From: CAXBGS01 sp963975425 | GTDB lineage: Bacteria; Planctomycetota; Planctomycetia; Pirellulales; Pirellulaceae | DNA length: 64,000 nt | Assembly (NCBI GenBank): GCA_963975425.1 | Contig: CAXBGS010000002.1 | Span: forward strand, 1-64,000 | Reading direction: 5' to 3' | Part shown: positions 62,784 to 64,000 of the stretch, piece by piece | Position numbering within the stretch: the stretch's first letter is position 1 | Layout: every line of letters starts with the position of its first letter | Position numbers and translations under genes: made by a program | Notes under the pieces: model-generated | The model's database searches: none | What the model was told of the DNA's origin: nothing | What the model saw: the letters and a program-made list of their open reading frames with translations, nothing else

Positions 62784-64000
62784 TTAGGCAACGCGTTTGG
62801 AGTACACCCACCATTCCGTTGCCAGCAGACCTAGCATTGCGACCAATAACCATCGCCAATACTCGTGCCGATCCTCGATGCCGGATAGGGTCGCCGTGAC
62901 TTCTTCGTATCCCATTTCGACTGCGGGTGCGACGGACAATTCACTTTCACGAGCGTCGAACAGATTGATCGCGAACAGATCGACCAATCGATCGTTGTTT
63001 TCCACTTGGTAGTTTCCGGTTTCGTCGGTTGAAACGATTTCAATGATTCCAGACGGTCCGGCGACTTGCGTTTCCGTGTTGCCGCTAATGCGTTTTACCT
63101 CGACTTGATCGATCGCACTTTCCAATCGCAGGCGGACCGTTTCACCCGGTCGATACGACGGTGCACCGCTCGCCTCGGCGGCTCCGGCGAGATGGCGCAG
63201 GACGTTCAGGATGAATACCGGCCATGAGCGTTCGGCATACCAGTTCGTATTTGTTTGCGAATTGCCATCCTCATCACTCGAGATGACTTCGAACCCGAGC
63301 ACCAAATCTTGATAGCCGTCGCGCGGGGCGATTGACAGCACCGATCCGATGTCGGCGCCGGCCAACTCTGTTGTTCCCGGCGGCCCCTCGACCGCACGTC
63401 CGCTAAAGATCAACAGTGAAAAGAGTTCCAAGTACCTCATGATCGGGTGCGTTCGGTCCAAGTCGATCAAAACAACCTGGCCCGGATCGGTTGCCCATTT
63501 CCACCCTTGCGTTGGCAAGTCGCCGATAAAGAACGTATTGGTGGGCGGCATTTCTTTCGGCGAACATCGATCGAAAATCATCAAATCATCAACCGCCGCG
63601 GCGGACCGCTTGCGGTACTCGTCCGATTCCAAATAGCTGGGCGACACGAACTCGGCGATACAGATTTTGGCAGCCTTTTCTGTGGTTAGCCCCAATTCCA
63701 GCGGCGCGTTGCCGGGCGTCACCACCAAGACCGACACGGTTCGCAGAGGAGTCAGTCCGGCAAAGGCGACGTTGTCCAGAGCCAAGTCGTCGTCGATATC
63801 TAACATCAGACGCAAAGAAACGGCGTCTTCAGCATCAAGAGTGAAAGACAGCCCGGTTTGTTCCCCCGGCTCCAGAGTCACTGCTGAGGCATCGATCAAT
63901 TCATCGCCTAGAAAAAGCGACGCGGTGGCCTCGACCATGGTCGCGCCGGTGTTCACGACGGTCGCAAACGCCTGAACCTCGCTCGGTTGTTCGACATTCC
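62784..64000 (-). CDS. BatA-like membrane protein, C-terminal part
   Basis: Partial gene; the frame stays open to the window edge, and the start lies beyond 64000. The visible 405 codons include a beta-rich CARDB-like region (PSEVQAFATVVNTGATMVEATASLFLGDELIDA), a loop with FIGDLPTQGWKWATDPGQVVLIDLDRTHP, and a single C-terminal membrane helix (WRWLLVAMLGLLATEWWVYSKRVA). This layout is that of planctomycete BatA/VWA-type proteins that sit with MoxR ATPases; the N-terminal BatA and VWA parts are not in the window, so the name is provisional. Confidence 0.75.
   Translation of the reverse strand, partial: NVEQPSEVQAFATVVNTGATMVEATASLFLGDELIDASAVTLEPGEQTGLSFTLDAEDAVSLRLMLDIDDDLALDNVAFAGLTPLRTVSVLVVTPGNAPLELGLTTEKAAKICIAEFVSPSYLESDEYRKRSAAAVDDLMIFDRCSPKEMPPTNTFFIGDLPTQGWKWATDPGQVVLIDLDRTHPIMRYLELFSLLIFSGRAVEGPPGTTELAGADIGSVLSIAPRDGYQDLVLGFEVISSDEDGNSQTNTNWYAERSWPVFILNVLRHLAGAAEASGAPSYRPGETVRLRLESAIDQVEVKRISGNTETQVAGPSGIIEIVSTDETGNYQVENNDRLVDLFAINLFDARESELSVAPAVEMGYEEVTATLSGIEDRHEYWRWLLVAMLGLLATEWWVYSKRVA

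Overview
The window looks like chromosome from a marine planctomycete of the Rhodopirellula/Pirellulaceae type. The evidence is six formylglycine-type sulfatases in 64 kb, families that are abundant in that group (DUF1559 H-X9-DG pseudopilin-like protein, DUF1552 plus DUF1587/1592-type cytochrome pair, ThuA/dehydrogenase/cytochrome giant protein, DUF1080), a very cysteine-rich secreted protein, ECF sigma plus FecR pairs, and moderate GC by eye. No rRNA, tRNA, CRISPR array, transposase or phage gene was seen.

Layout. 1-484 is a 114-bp intergenic tandem repeat in two alternating subtypes. 537-2359 holds two exported glycan-related proteins (DUF1080 and a GH16-fold protein that has lost catalytic residues). 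2568-7272 is an arsenic operon on the minus strand, arsR-arsD-arsA-acr3-arsC, with a perfect dyad operator. 7896-10867 holds an AraC regulator, a DUF1559 pseudopilin-like protein and a small lipoprotein. 11072-20401 is a compact, translationally coupled operon (aldolase of the NanA/DapA family, sodium symporter, two sulfatases, FG-GAP/sialidase-like protein) facing a divergent GntR/FCD regulator across two identical operator-like sites. 20711-40576 is a second glycan region: DMF-amidase-like protein, three sulfatases, a two-enzyme GH2-GH43 protein, a second sodium symporter, the giant ThuA/dehydrogenase/cytochrome protein and an oxidoreductase pseudogene with two nonsense codons.

40677-48295 is mostly housekeeping or stress related: a large MscS-type channel, an AlkX/YcaQ-type DNA glycosylase, a DUF3859 protein, DAHP synthase and a DUF1223 thioredoxin-like protein. 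48383-55024 is a five-gene minus-strand operon: ECF sigma, FecR regulator, LamG-like secreted protein, multi-domain planctomycete cytochrome, DUF1552 protein. 55494-64000 carries QueD, a membrane protein, a sixth sulfatase, an apparently exported GIY-YIG protein, a D-2-hydroxyacid dehydrogenase with a coupled small ORF, the cysteine-rich protein and the end of a BatA-like gene.

Working together: the two glycan regions read as outside-in degradation systems for sulfated, possibly sialylated, marine or mucin-like glycans. Sulfatases and glycosidases act outside or in the periplasm, sodium symporters import the released sugar, and a cytoplasmic aldolase cleaves it under GntR control. The ECF/FecR operon looks like an inducible unit that makes a secreted c-type cytochrome complex of unknown substrate. 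Functional claims rest on motifs read by eye; no database search was run.
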